Shown: one piece after another, positions 26,136-36,935 of the stretch
How positions within the stretch are numbered: position 1 is the first letter of the stretch
Layout of the letters: each line of letters starts with the position of its first letter
Origin: Progne subis subis
Taxonomy: Eukaryota > Chordata > Aves > Passeriformes > Hirundinidae
Direction: 5' to 3'
NCBI GenBank assembly: GCA_022316685.1
Contig: JAKJHU010000038.1
Span: 916,384 to 980,383 of the forward strand
Length of the DNA stretch: 64,000 nt
Notes under the pieces: model-generated
Databases searched by the model: none
The model's input: the letters and a program-made list of their open reading frames with translations, nothing else
What the model was told of the DNA's origin: nothing
Made by a program: the position numbers and the translations under genes

Positions 26136-26700
26136 TGTGCTTGTTTCAGCTGGGGTGAACTTTCATTACAGTAGCTGGTACATGGTTATATTTTAGGGTT
26201 GTGCTAAACACAGGGTTGATAATATAGTGATGTTTTTGTTATTGCTGAGCAGGGTTTACACAGGGCCAAGGCATTTTCTGCTTTTTGTACTGCCACAGTG
26301 GTGGGGGCTCACGGGAGGCTGGGAGGAGACGTAGCCAATGCAGGTGACCCTGACTTACCAAAGGGATATTCCAGACCATACAGCAACATGATCAGTAAAT
26401 AAAGTGGTGGGGAAGAAGAAAGAATGGGGACATTTGGAGCAATGGCATTTGTCTTCTCAGGTCAGTGTTACATGTGATGGGGTCCTGCTCTCCTGGAGGT
26501 GGCTAGACACCTGCCTGCCCATGGGAAGCAGTGAATTAATCCCATGTTTTGCTTTGCTTGTGTGCAGGGCTTTTGCTTTCGCTGTTGAAGTGTCTACCCA
26601 TAAATTCTCTCTCTTTTACCCTTCCAATTGTCTCTGCAATCCTGCTGTTGTGTGAGTGCCTGTGTGGGGTTTGGCTGCTGGCTGGGGTTAAACTACAAGA
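26136..26700 (+). mobile_element. Solo LTR of an avian endogenous retrovirus (probably ERVL-like)
   Basis: The 565-bp unit begins with TG and has a mutated end (GA where CA is expected). It is flanked by the identical 5-bp sequence AGTAT at 26131-26135 and 26701-26705, the target duplication size usual for ERVL elements. The sequence is one I recognise as an abundant bird LTR: a 'gtagctgg' stretch near the start, 'ccaaagggatattcca' at about 26358, an AATAAA at 26398-26403 and the 'gctggggttaaac' end. No internal viral genes are present on either side, so it is a solo LTR formed by recombination. Internal ORFs have no meaning. Substitutions relative to the family suggest considerable age. Confidence 0.9.
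26398..26403 (+). promoter_or_regulatory. AATAAA polyadenylation signal inside the solo LTR
   Basis: AATAAA occurs in the middle of the LTR, at the usual place for the R-region signal of this LTR family. It is probably inert now, but could still act on transcripts reading through on the + strand. Confidence 0.5.
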
Positions 26701-28354
26701 AGTATGTGCGCTTATTTCCTTTCTGCAGATTTGGGGGTTTGCAACATGTAGGCAGGCTGTTACAGAGAAACATAAGTTCTGAAACTTGAGTAGGTATCTT
26801 CAGGTTGGATTTCAAGCTTATTTAATTAGTTTTGATTTGAGAGTTGTGCAGTAGAATTCCTGAATCAGTTTTAAATCGACTGTAATAGTAGAGGATAACA
26901 GACCAATGTTGTTCTGTCGCTACTGCTAATTCCAGTCTAATTCTGGCACATGGGAAAATTCACTGGTGGCTAAATCTAAACAGAGCCTGGACCCTTGTTG
27001 TATGCTGGGGGTGTGAGGCATGTAGTTTACAAACATGGTCCTGGCTTGAGGGCATTTATCAGTGATAGAAGGGTTTTCTTGCCCTCCCACATGCCCTATA
27101 TCAAAATTCTTTGTTTCAATTGGCAGTTCTGCCCTAGACTAACAATGCTTTATCTCTACTCTGTTGTTGAAGTCTAGGCAGGCAAGCAAATGTAGAGAAA
27201 TGGGAAACACAATAAAAAATGTTACCTCAAATGATAATCAGAGAACAATTGTTGTTATCTATGGAGAAAACCTAAGTAGTGAATATTGCAACTTAAATGG
27301 ATTGTGTTATTTATTAATTTACTTGCACTGTAAAGTACAGGCATTCACAACCCTTACATGCCAAATGCTACAGAGTAAGATTCTGGTAGGTTTGTTCCTT
27401 CCATATTTTGTTCAGTATTCTGTTCAACACTCACATTTGCAAATTTTTACTGTACAGTCAGCTATCTGGGTTTTTTACACCTGCTTTTGCCATGCTTTCT
27501 CCTTTACATGGACTAGATCTCTACTTAGCTAGTAGAGTTGATTCTGCAATGTTAACATCATTCAGAACTGCAAAAATTGAACCCAATAATCAATAGATGT
27601 TTTGAGATAATATGTATTCCCCAAACAGCCATTACAAAATGCACTAAATTTTCTTAGCATTCTCTGAAATACCCCTGCTGAGAAGTAAAATGTTCCTGTG
27701 ATGTACACATTCAGTCTAAGACTACCTAATTAATGACTCTAAATGCCATCTTCTCTTAGTCATGATGGAGAAAGGCTATTTGTTTTGAGCCCAAAAACAT
27801 TTACTGAATGACAAAATAGGTATTCAAAGCAATCCAGAACAAAGACAGTGAACATTGTATAATTAAGAAGATGAACATTCACGGTGAATCTTTTAATATG
27901 TGAGTTTGAGATCTATCTTCAGTGAGGTCCCTTGATGTTCTCATATCAATCAACCAGACAAAAATTGCAAAGTGAACGGTGGTGACTCATGTGCTCACTG
28001 GTATATTCAGCCAAAATTACAGAGCTGAGCAGATCCCATAATTTCTGGCTTTCCAGCACTGTCTCTGGCTCTCAGCATCACTTCACCATCACCACCCTGC
28101 CAAGAATTGCTACATTCAGCAGTCACTAAAATGTCATCTATGCAGAAACCATTCATCAGCCTCAGACTTAGCTTATATAGGTGTTTATTTAAGGCAAACA
28201 TCAATCCCACCTCATTTCTGTTGCCCATATCTCTTTATACATTCACTCTCTAAGATTCTGCTGCCGTCTGTAGCCAGTGCTTAATTTGAGCCAAGATACT
28301 TTGGGGAGAGAAAGAAGACAATTTATCTGGGTTTTTTTTTCATGTTATTCATAG

Positions 28355-28470
28355 TCTGAAGAGTCTGTCCTGGAAGAGCTACAGAGATGGAAACGGACTG
28401 GATATCCAGAGATGGAAATGGATGGTTAAAACTGACTCTCTGATGAGCAAGAAATACAACAGATGGTTGT
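28355..28470 (+). pseudogene. Possible dynein relic exon: AAA2 Walker B region ([24 protein letters not shown])
   Basis: After an acceptor (tttcatgttattcatag) one open frame contains RDG and later KWMV, then two other codons and DSLMSKKYNRWLL. Dyneins have [15 protein letters not shown]...[13 protein letters not shown] here. KWMV is exact and (D/E)SL is in the same frame, with about ten codons, including the acidic Walker B residues, apparently deleted. An imperfect internal duplication (cagagatggaaa twice) adds length. Position and order fit; the similarity is short. Confidence 0.4.
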
Positions 28471-28827
28471 TATGTGACCTGATATAACTTATGTCATTAT
28501 TCTCATGCATTTTTCTGTTTTATATTCAGTGTTGTTTTCCCTCCTTGAAATATTACTATCTCTGTACTGACATCAGTTCTTAAAAATTATATTTTAATTT
28601 GTTAAGATTGTATTGTAGACTGCTACAGATCCTCCCTAATTCTGACTAAAATATTTCCGTGCCAAGTTACTCAGTTTCTTGAAAGAATTTTACTAATAAT
28701 TTTATTGCTTACCAAATGTTGATTTATAGGTCACATTAGAAACACCTTTGTATGCATCTTTTAAGTATTTAGAAAATAGCTGTATATAAAAAATTATCCA
28801 CTTTTTTTGCTTATTACCCTCTGATAG

Positions 28828-28904
28828 GACTGCATATGGCCACACTGCAGTCATCTTTCTCTAAACCGTTTTCTGCAAGGCTGAATCCTTCTGAAGACCT
28901 AGGA
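28828..28904 (+). pseudogene. Dynein relic exon: AAA2 end ([23 protein letters not shown] region)
   Basis: A strong acceptor (ttttttgcttattaccctctgatag) precedes a segment containing, in order, DNA like the coding sequence for MRLL, [11 protein letters not shown] and PEDLG (gctgaatcctt, then ctgaagacctagga). These match [33 protein letters not shown] with a one-base loss and a deletion of about ten bases. It lies 0.4 kb after the KWMV candidate. No donor is obvious. Confidence 0.45.
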
Positions 28905-29117
28905 AAACTTTAGGAAATCCTATGTTTTCTGGAAGAGAGCAGTTCACTGCTCTTCACAGACTGCTGATTCTGGTCATAGCCATAAAAGGCCTAATTACAG
29001 CCTTTACTAGAAACCCTGTAGTATCCTTGGCACCTGCTGCTGCTGCACAGAGAGTACTTTTCTTGTTGCACAATGGATCAGTCCTTTTCATTGCTTAACA
29101 GTCTTCCTTCTCACACC

Positions 29118-29257
29118 TTCAAACAAATACCATTGTTTCCTGGAGAAAGAATGTTTAAAGGGTGCTGTAGCATTCACCCTTCCAAATGACAGAGCTGTCT
29201 CTATAAAACTGTCATGCTAGAGGGCTCATTCCAGTATACGAGTACTTCCTCCTGACA
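29118..29257 (+). pseudogene. Dynein relic exon: AAA2/AAA3 connection (NLTILFDKYVP...KIIPIPE...ECLLT)
   Basis: Blocks in order: accattgtttcc...aagaatgtt resembles the coding sequence for TILFDKYV, and a cttcca (LP) follows. One frame then reads RGLIPV and, directly after it, YEYFLLT before a stop, resembling KKIIPIP...ECLLT with the intervening helix (about 13 residues) deleted. Each block is short. Their order, and the position 0.2 kb before the next exon, give the support. Confidence 0.4.
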
Positions 29258-29490
29258 TAATCAGGAAAGGACAGCTAACACATAATTTCGTGGTTTAGGT
29301 TGTCAGGTGGTTCTTGGCTCCTTAGAAGCTCGGATCGCTTACAAGGACAGCAGCCATTTGTTCCTGATGTTGAGTACTACACCATCTTCCTGTACCATCC
29401 CCTTCTATTTTAAAGAGAAGGGCAAAGGTGAATTCTCAAAGAGAATTACTGATTATTAAATTTTCATTGAACTAAAAATATAATCTGCAG

Positions 29491-29702
29491 GAATTTAAAG
29501 CAACTTGCTGGAACTGTTTAAAAGTGGGGAAAGTATCAGTTCTGATCAGATCCTGCCTGATCAGAAAAGTTAATGGAAAATGGTAGGAAATGCAACCTAG
29601 AAGGTTCTGGAACATATTGATAATTAGATCAAATCTGCCATCATTTTTAAATCAGAAATTTTTGTGCAAAGTTGCTGGCATTATACTTTGTAGTGAGTTT
29701 CA
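29491..29702 (+). pseudogene. Dynein relic exon: GGAMVQDQLVDYR..FSKWW..FKTVKF..QGT region
   Basis: The segment follows an acceptor (tataatctgcag). One frame reads GESISSDQILPDQK, aligned to GGAMVQDQLVDYR with one extra codon. After a frameshift, GKW is followed by a TAG stop (29584-29586) where the second Trp of KWW stands. EMQPRRF then matches EFKTVKF, and the QGT region follows with a deletion. Near the end, CAKLLALYF recalls SKLVPQF. At least two frameshifts and one TGG-to-TAG change are visible. This is a recognisable but thoroughly broken exon. Confidence 0.6.
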
Positions 29703-30196
29703 GAGCAACTCACTGAGTTTTCTGAAAACTTTTTTGATCAAATGGTTCAGCTGTGAAAAAGAGAAGGCAGAAGTAAAACCAAAGCTTTGTGAACAGTGTA
29801 CAATGGTCTTTAGCTGCAAATTCAGATCTGGGTCCAACTTTTGAATTCCTGAAAGTCTCTTTTGAATTCAGACTTTTGGTTTAGAGGCACAAAGTAGTTC
29901 TAGCAGTTTTTTACTGGCCCAATTAGGAGCATAATTTAATTAAGAAGGAAGAACATGAAGCTTTTTTTTTTCTCTATTTATTTTATAAGAAAATCATCTG
30001 TCCTATGGAGTAAATGAAAGCTAAGTTTAGATGCTGTGTCAACACCGACAGGTGTAATCAGCACTGTTCAGACTAACACTTTTCACGGCATGTAGGGAGA
30101 GAGCATGCACAAAGGCATTATTCTGGTGTCCAGACCCACAAAGAGTGGCTATCTGGGAATCAGGGCTATGAATTTACTTATGTAATTAATGGAAGA

Positions 30197-30200
<4 letters not shown>

Positions 30201-30238
<38 letters not shown>
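30201..30238 (+). repeat. Poly-T run of 38
   Basis: An uninterrupted T run, the longest homopolymer in the window. No retrotransposed body is recognisable next to it. Confidence 0.95.
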
Positions 30239-33200
30239 CCTTCTGCAGTGAGCTTTCATGTAGTTCTGTTAGGAAAAATTACTAATTCAAAGACTATATC
30301 TCATAGTACTTGGGCACACACATGCCAGTTCTGAGTTTGGGAACATAACTTTTTCCATTGATCACACAGTGAAATATCTTGGCTGACCTCAGAAAGTGTT
30401 GTAAAATAAATTACTTGTGATAGTTCAAACAATGGACTATAGTGCTTGATGTTTATTGTATTATTGTTAATAAAATGTTTGTGAGGTCTTCATTAAAGCT
30501 TCTCTGTTACTGTATTTACTGCTCAAGGGTTTCTGCTCATTGCTGGATTGCCTGCTGATGCCAGTCTCAGTTCTGTGACATATATATTTCATTTGCACAT
30601 GCAAGTGTCTGGGTTTAAACACGTTAACAGGAAACATCATATAACCGATAATTGTATGAAGAAAAGCTCCTCAATTCTGTTTTTCCATAAGAAGAAAGAG
30701 TGTTGGTTTATTAGGTTTAAGTTCAGTTGGGTTATCCATATAGCAAATATTACATCTGTATTGTAAATTATGAAACTTGGAAATGGTTAACTCTTCCCTA
30801 CTTGCCATGCCTTTTCCTACTGGCAGAGCACCTTAGGCACTGCAGTTAATTCTTCATTTAGGGACACCAGCTTTCACAGCACATTTGCACTGTAGTTCCC
30901 CATACTGTCCACACATTCTGGCCACCTATCCGTTCTCTGTTGTTATGAGTTTTTGTTTTCCACAAGCCGTACTGTTTCTGGGATGCTCAAGATTTCTGAG
31001 CAGACATTTTGATCAGCTAATAAGAACGCTGTTTCTAGACAGCTCTTATTATCCCTGCCCCCTTTTTTCTGCTTTATTTTCCTGTTTCTTCTCTTCCTTG
31101 AGGGAACCCAAATTTTAAGGTGCCAGACATTTCTGAGAGTTTAGTAAAAGATGTATTAATCTGCTATTTTCTTCAATTCTTCCTTTTTATTTAGTTTTGT
31201 CCATGGTGGCAGGGGAAGCATTACTGATCTGGATTTAGTTTTAATTAACAGTCAAAACCTAAAAAACTTTACAAGCAGGCATTATTTGTTCCTGCAGGCT
31301 TGTGCTTTTTCATAGTCGGAATTTGCCATTTTAGTTGATTAATGTTTTTCACTTTTCATTTGAAATAGGAAATGAAATGAAAGAAGTTATGATTGTGGAA
31401 GTTTTTGCCAGCAGCAGAAACAATATGCCCAGGGTTTTCTGATATGCACATCTTCTCTCCATTATTAAAGGGAAAAAAAAAAAAAAAAAAATCAGACCAA
31501 AGAAAGTGAAAGAATTTCGAGGTAAGTCTTAAAAGAATACTTAAACTTCTGGATATGAGTCTGAGACCTATGGCCATTTTATATTTGGTAATTTCTATGA
31601 CTATCTTCCAGAAATATTTATTGATAGTAGACTGTTTTTTTGTGTTCAGTATTTGTTCTGTTTTCTAGCTAATTGATTATTTCATGGAATTTTGCAACTG
31701 ATCAAAGAAAAAAAGAGCCAGAATTTTCTTCATGTTTAGTTCCTTGACCTAATACCCAAAGTTTACTCTTTGTTCTGAAAAATTTCCAGATGTTAAAAGG
31801 GAAGAGGATACTTCTTTCCAGATATGAACTTGTTAATTCAGTAAGAGGAGCAGCAGCACATATTGGATAAGTACTGCATGATTCAGGGAGGCTTGCAAAT
31901 CATGATGTTGAAGTGACAGTAACTAACTAACTAAGCAGTAGGAATGCAAAGCCCAGAGGTGGTACAAGCACAATACAAAATCCACAGAACAGTGTTTTCT
32001 TTGGCATAAATGAGTTGTGAATCTGATAGTAAATAATCTAAAATGAGCTTACAAAATCCTTTGTATTTGTATGTGGCTTTACGTGGAAGGATTCTGCTGG
32101 GCATGGGCTCAGTCAGTACTGAAATGCATTTCTTGGGCTAGAAAGCAAAAGCTGTTTTGATGAAAAGCAGTATAGAGAGGTTTGTTATTGGCACTGGGGA
32201 AATGGTGCCAGTTACTCCTTTCTCAGTATGGGCCACATCAATCCCAAGCACAGAGTACTCATATCCCCAGTGAAAAATAGCAGCCTGGGAATGCAGTGCA
32301 TTTATATGGGATGTTAAGTATAACACACTGAGCCACCAACATCACTTTCTGTAGTTTGTTGGAGTTTACAGCATTTTTGTTCTAAATTCAGGATGGGGGG
32401 GAAGGGGGGAAGTGTTATACTCCTGTGAAGTATGGTGCTAGATAATCTTTCTGCCTGGAATAGTATGATCTGTTACAACATGTTATTGTACAGGGAAAGT
32501 AATTTAGTGCTACCAGTAAGTTGTACAAGAAATCATAGGGTTAAGTTTTGATTTGGAGTTTTGCAATTATTACTTTTCATCTCCTTAAAAGATTATATTC
32601 TTGATTCTTGTGTTGGTGGGCTGAAATGAAATTATAAAGCCAGTTACAAAATTTATATCTGGCAAGTTTTTTCTGTGTGGAAAATTATGGGAGATAACTA
32701 TAGTCATGCTCTGGAAAAGCTGAAGGAGGAAAGAAAGGAAAGTTACTGCCAAATAGGTACATGCTGGTCCCATGATGATCCCACCCCTCAGTTATAATAC
32801 CAGTTACTACAAACTCTTCAGACCACCCTTTTAGGTTGATTTGATTTATGTGATTGAATATAGCTAGGATTGGGCTTGAAAGATAGCTGAGTACCTCTAG
32901 GCAACTTCTGAGTATATCAACAGAGCCTGGGCTAGGAGGCCTAGTTTCTTCCTTCCCTGGAGGTGGAATTGTTTGCCAGGGACTCGTCTACCTGCTCCAT
33001 CCCTCTTTCCACCCCAGCCTCCTACGTACACATCTGCAAGCAGAGTAGGCAGCCATCACTGGGAGCTCAAGGAGCTTACTCCTGGCAATGGTCCTGATGT
33101 GGAACTGCTCTTGGAGATGGAATTCCCCACTGCACACCCTGCACACCTGGAGAGGGAGAGGCCTACCTGCCTTACCAGCCTTAGTAGTGTTCTCTGTTCT

Positions 33201-35039
33201 GTTTCCTTCACCACCCAGTCCCTTGTCCTTTCTCCACTACAGCTATGGTGGGTGGCCGTGGGGCCTTCCTGCTGCCAGCTCCCTGGAAGGGAAAAATTCC
33301 TTTTTTTTCCATTTCTGCCATATGGAAACTGAGACTACATCTGGCTAGGGTGATGTGGGAGGCCCAGACAGATATGAGACCTTGCTTCTGTCTGCTCTGC
33401 TTCTGTTCCTCCCAGTGGCAAATAACTTTATGGCCTTTTTCTAAGGGGTGGATATTTACTTAAACCAGAAAACCAGTTTCAGCCTCTGAATCCTGTAAAC
33501 AGTGTTACAGATGATGTGTTTCTGAGCCTGTGGTGAGGACAACTTTGTGGTCCCATGCAGGAGGGACTTGGAGGACAGTAAGCGGGGCACCCAGAGGGCA
33601 CATTCACTGTCAGGCAGAGCCTCCTTTGCTGGGGATGGAAACTGTAGAAGAAAGTTTTCTCACGCTGGCATAAGGCCTTCACCTTGAAGGTAATGGACCT
33701 GTAGGGGATCAACCTTGTTTCCTTGGAGCAGGAGGAAGAAATACCCTGGGAGTCTGGGAGAGAGCTGTGAGCTTTGTCCAGGCACCCAGAAAACTGGGGC
33801 ATGTAGAGCAACAGCAGCCAGCATCTGGCCTTTGGCCTTGGCCTTTCCTTTCACAGGAAGAACCCACAACAACTTCATGAAACTCCCCCTTCTCCACCAG
33901 TACCCTGGAAATTTAGGTGACGCGCTGTGTTTTCGTCCTAAGCATATTTTCCAGCTCTACTTTTAGATCCTTCCAGTCTCTTGGGAGCTTCTATTTCTAT
34001 CTGCATGCATTTTTCCCCACTAATAATTAAAAGTTTCCACTTTGGTAGCTCTTCCTTTTCATTTCTGAATGGATGCACTGTTCTTGGAAGAACCTGTCTA
34101 TGATGTTCTAGAGAGAATCTTGCAGGCATATTAAGGGATCTGATCTTTTCACTAGTAAATTGAAGCAAAGTAAAAATGTACTGTCACCAGTATGCCAATT
34201 TTATTTGTGTTATAGCACCTCGGCCTTGTCATTAGGTAGATTGTGCTGAATTCAGTGAAGTTATTAAAACCTAAACGTTTATTCATTGTCTTTGATTTAC
34301 TCTCTTAATCATTTACTTGTTTGAGAGAATTATCTGTTCTGCATCCACCTGGAGCTTTTATTTTATTACACTTTTTGATCTAAAATTTGGCTAAAAGAAA
34401 AACCCTCAAGGTTGACAAGGACTAGGATTGACAGAACTGTGGCTCTTTGAAATCCCTGTTGTCCATTTAAATTTTAATGTTTCTATCATTTGTTCCTCAG
34501 TGTAAATTAACAGCCATGGCAGTGTGTTGGGTTTCTTTCCTGGAGTCAAGACTTTAAATTTAATTCAATAGCCTAGATTTACAGCTATTCGATATTTCAC
34601 AAGGCAGAATCAATAATGTGACTGAAGTGAAGAAGATAAAAATTTATGGTATCTTGCAATTTAATGGTTGAAAAGATGCAATTGGAGAGATCATAAATTG
34701 TGAAGGAGTTTATGCTTCATTGCTCCTGATTCAGTGCTTGCTGTTAGAACTTGATTTGTGACTATTCACAAGGTGTGATTAATGGTGTGATCGATGCTTG
34801 CTTCAGTGCAGTAAAGCAGTTGTAATGCTCTTCATTAGAATAAATAAAATAAATTGACTGAGGCTTTATAAAAACTGTGTAACATTTAAAATCTAAAATG
34901 TCAATTTTTTTTTCCTGTTACAATTTAGGTTTCTTCAGGCAGTTTCCACCTACATCACATCAGTCATTGTCATTCTTTTTGGATATTATAGAAATCCATG
35001 TGGGTTTGGGTTAGCTTTATGCAAAGCTCAGTGAAGGGG

Positions 35040-35064
35040 AAAAAAAAAAAAAAAAAAAAAAAAA
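35040..35064 (+). repeat. Poly-A run of about 25
   Basis: A homopolymer A tract with no recognisable retrotransposed body upstream. Confidence 0.95.
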
Positions 35065-36817
35065 GACTTGAATAGGGCTGACTAGAGACTAAGATTTCTC
35101 ATGGCTATGTTTTGCCATCCTGGAAAAGTACATGTATTCTCCTTTAGCACATGCAAATATAAAGGGATCAAGGCAGAAAATGTGTCTTACATATGCAGCT
35201 CTACTAAAAACAATGAAAATTAATACTGTTCATTTTTTTTAAATGGGTTGGGTGTGTGATCGGTGCCCTAGCAGAGACAATGAAGATAAAGAGTCCTTTT
35301 TGAATGGTGTTTTTTTGATTTAAGGATGTTCATTACATAATCCAAAACTGTCTCACAGTATGCACTAAACCAGACAGGGAAATACAAAAAAACTGCAACA
35401 CCCTTGAAAGGCAGTAGACTGTAATGATTTTAATGTTGTCATTCAAAGAATTTGGCTCCAGGAGATATAAACAAGAAATAGGGTGGGGGATGCCTTGTGC
35501 ATGCTATTTAAATCCCCTGCAGTATATGGATCATTTTGAAGTTTTAAAAGTATAAACATGCTGTGTAAAACCTGGGGGGTGAAGAAATTGTACCGTGGAA
35601 CATAGGGAAAAAAAATTCTACTGTGGTTTGGATCTAGAGCTCTTTCATTCACTTTGTTTTCCTTACAGAGATAAGCCTGTAAGTAGCTGGAAAAGTTTAT
35701 CAGGTTTCCATTGTGCTCCCTTGCTCTGATTTTCTTTGGTGTCCTTTCTCATGGTGTGTGTAGAGATTTCAGGTTTGTGTTTGATTTTTAAGAGGAACTA
35801 TAGGTAAATCTAAAGTTACTAGACAACAAAGCACCATTTGAACAACAGCAATGAACTAAATGTTTCCTCTAATTTTTATATCTTAAAATATGCTGTAGCA
35901 ACTCCAGGCATCAATGATCACTCATTTTCTAATTGGAATTGCAAAGAGAATGAAAAATGTAAGGAAACTACAAACATTTTTGAAACATATAGCTATGTCA
36001 AATTAATGCTTCTATTATTGCACACAATATTTACAGACTAGCAGTTGTAACTTCCCCTCCCTGCAAAAAAAAAAAAAAATCTTAAAATAGATCATATTCT
36101 GTCAGCAGTCTGGCAGAAATTCAGATATTAACTACAACACATTCTAACAGTGAACACATGGTAAAATGTGTGAGACTATAATGTAAGTAGCTAAGCTTTT
36201 ATTTTGTAGATGGTTTTTTGCTCCCTCACTGTCAATTGAAAAGCCAGTAATTCACATACACATGTGAGTTTCTGTGAAACATAAAAACTGGGCTCAGTAA
36301 CAACAGGCACAATGTAGCTGCAGCCATAGACCCCAGAGCATTGTAGCTGAAAGATCCCAAGAGCCACAGTACTGTAGTGGGCACAGAGGCGTAGTTACAC
36401 CCTACAGTCGTGGTTACTTGACCACCTGAGTTTGCCTCTATCCAACAACTGTGCAAAAATGTAGGGCCACAAGGAAATGTGAAGCTCTAGTTGTGCATAA
36501 CAAAACAGAAGGCTGACTCAACCCGAAACTCCACCAGTTCTGTGGCAGGAAGAATACCTGTGTCCCCACTTGTTTGGTTTGATTGTGGGGTTTTTCTCCC
36601 CAAGGAACTGGTGACATATCCAACATATTACAATAATTTGGGAAGAAGCAATAGCATGGAACTCTTAGAACTTGTTGTTTTAGTTTATTATTATCAAATG
36701 CGTTATCAGTCTTGTTTTATAGAAAAGAAGACTGAAGGATTGAACAATTTCTCTGATATCATATGCCAAATGTGCTGCAGAGTACTTTCCACCATCTCTT
36801 TAGGCCTGTACCATATT

Positions 36818-36935
36818 CATAGAATCGGAATATGCTGAATTGGAAGAGACCATCAGAATTATCCAGTCCAACCCCTGGCCCTGCACAGGATGTCTTAAGA
36901 ATCATCATGTATGTGTCTGAGAGAGCTCTTGCATT
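36818..36935 (-). mobile_element. CR1 LINE fragment, 3' end, minus orientation
   Basis: It begins tcatagaatcgg and continues with ttggaagagaccatcag, atccagtccaacccctggcc and aagaatcatcatgtatgtgt, the reverse-complement CR1 tail. It closely resembles the copy at 19806. Confidence 0.9.

Larger units (their letters stand above)
21801..28354. other. Relic intron carrying the solo LTR
   Basis: AT-rich, with the LTR at 26136-26700. No other gene or repeat is recognised. ORFs at 27164-27532 and nearby resemble no family I know. Confidence 0.5.

Noticed and set aside
26404..26655. ORFs of 77-83 codons on the plus strand
   Set aside because: They lie mostly inside the solo LTR, which carries no genes.
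27205..27285. Frame with SNDNQRTIV, considered as the dynein MDDNKVLTLASNER stretch
   Set aside because: Codon-by-codon similarity is near chance, and the KWMV/ESL candidate at 28355 fits that region better.
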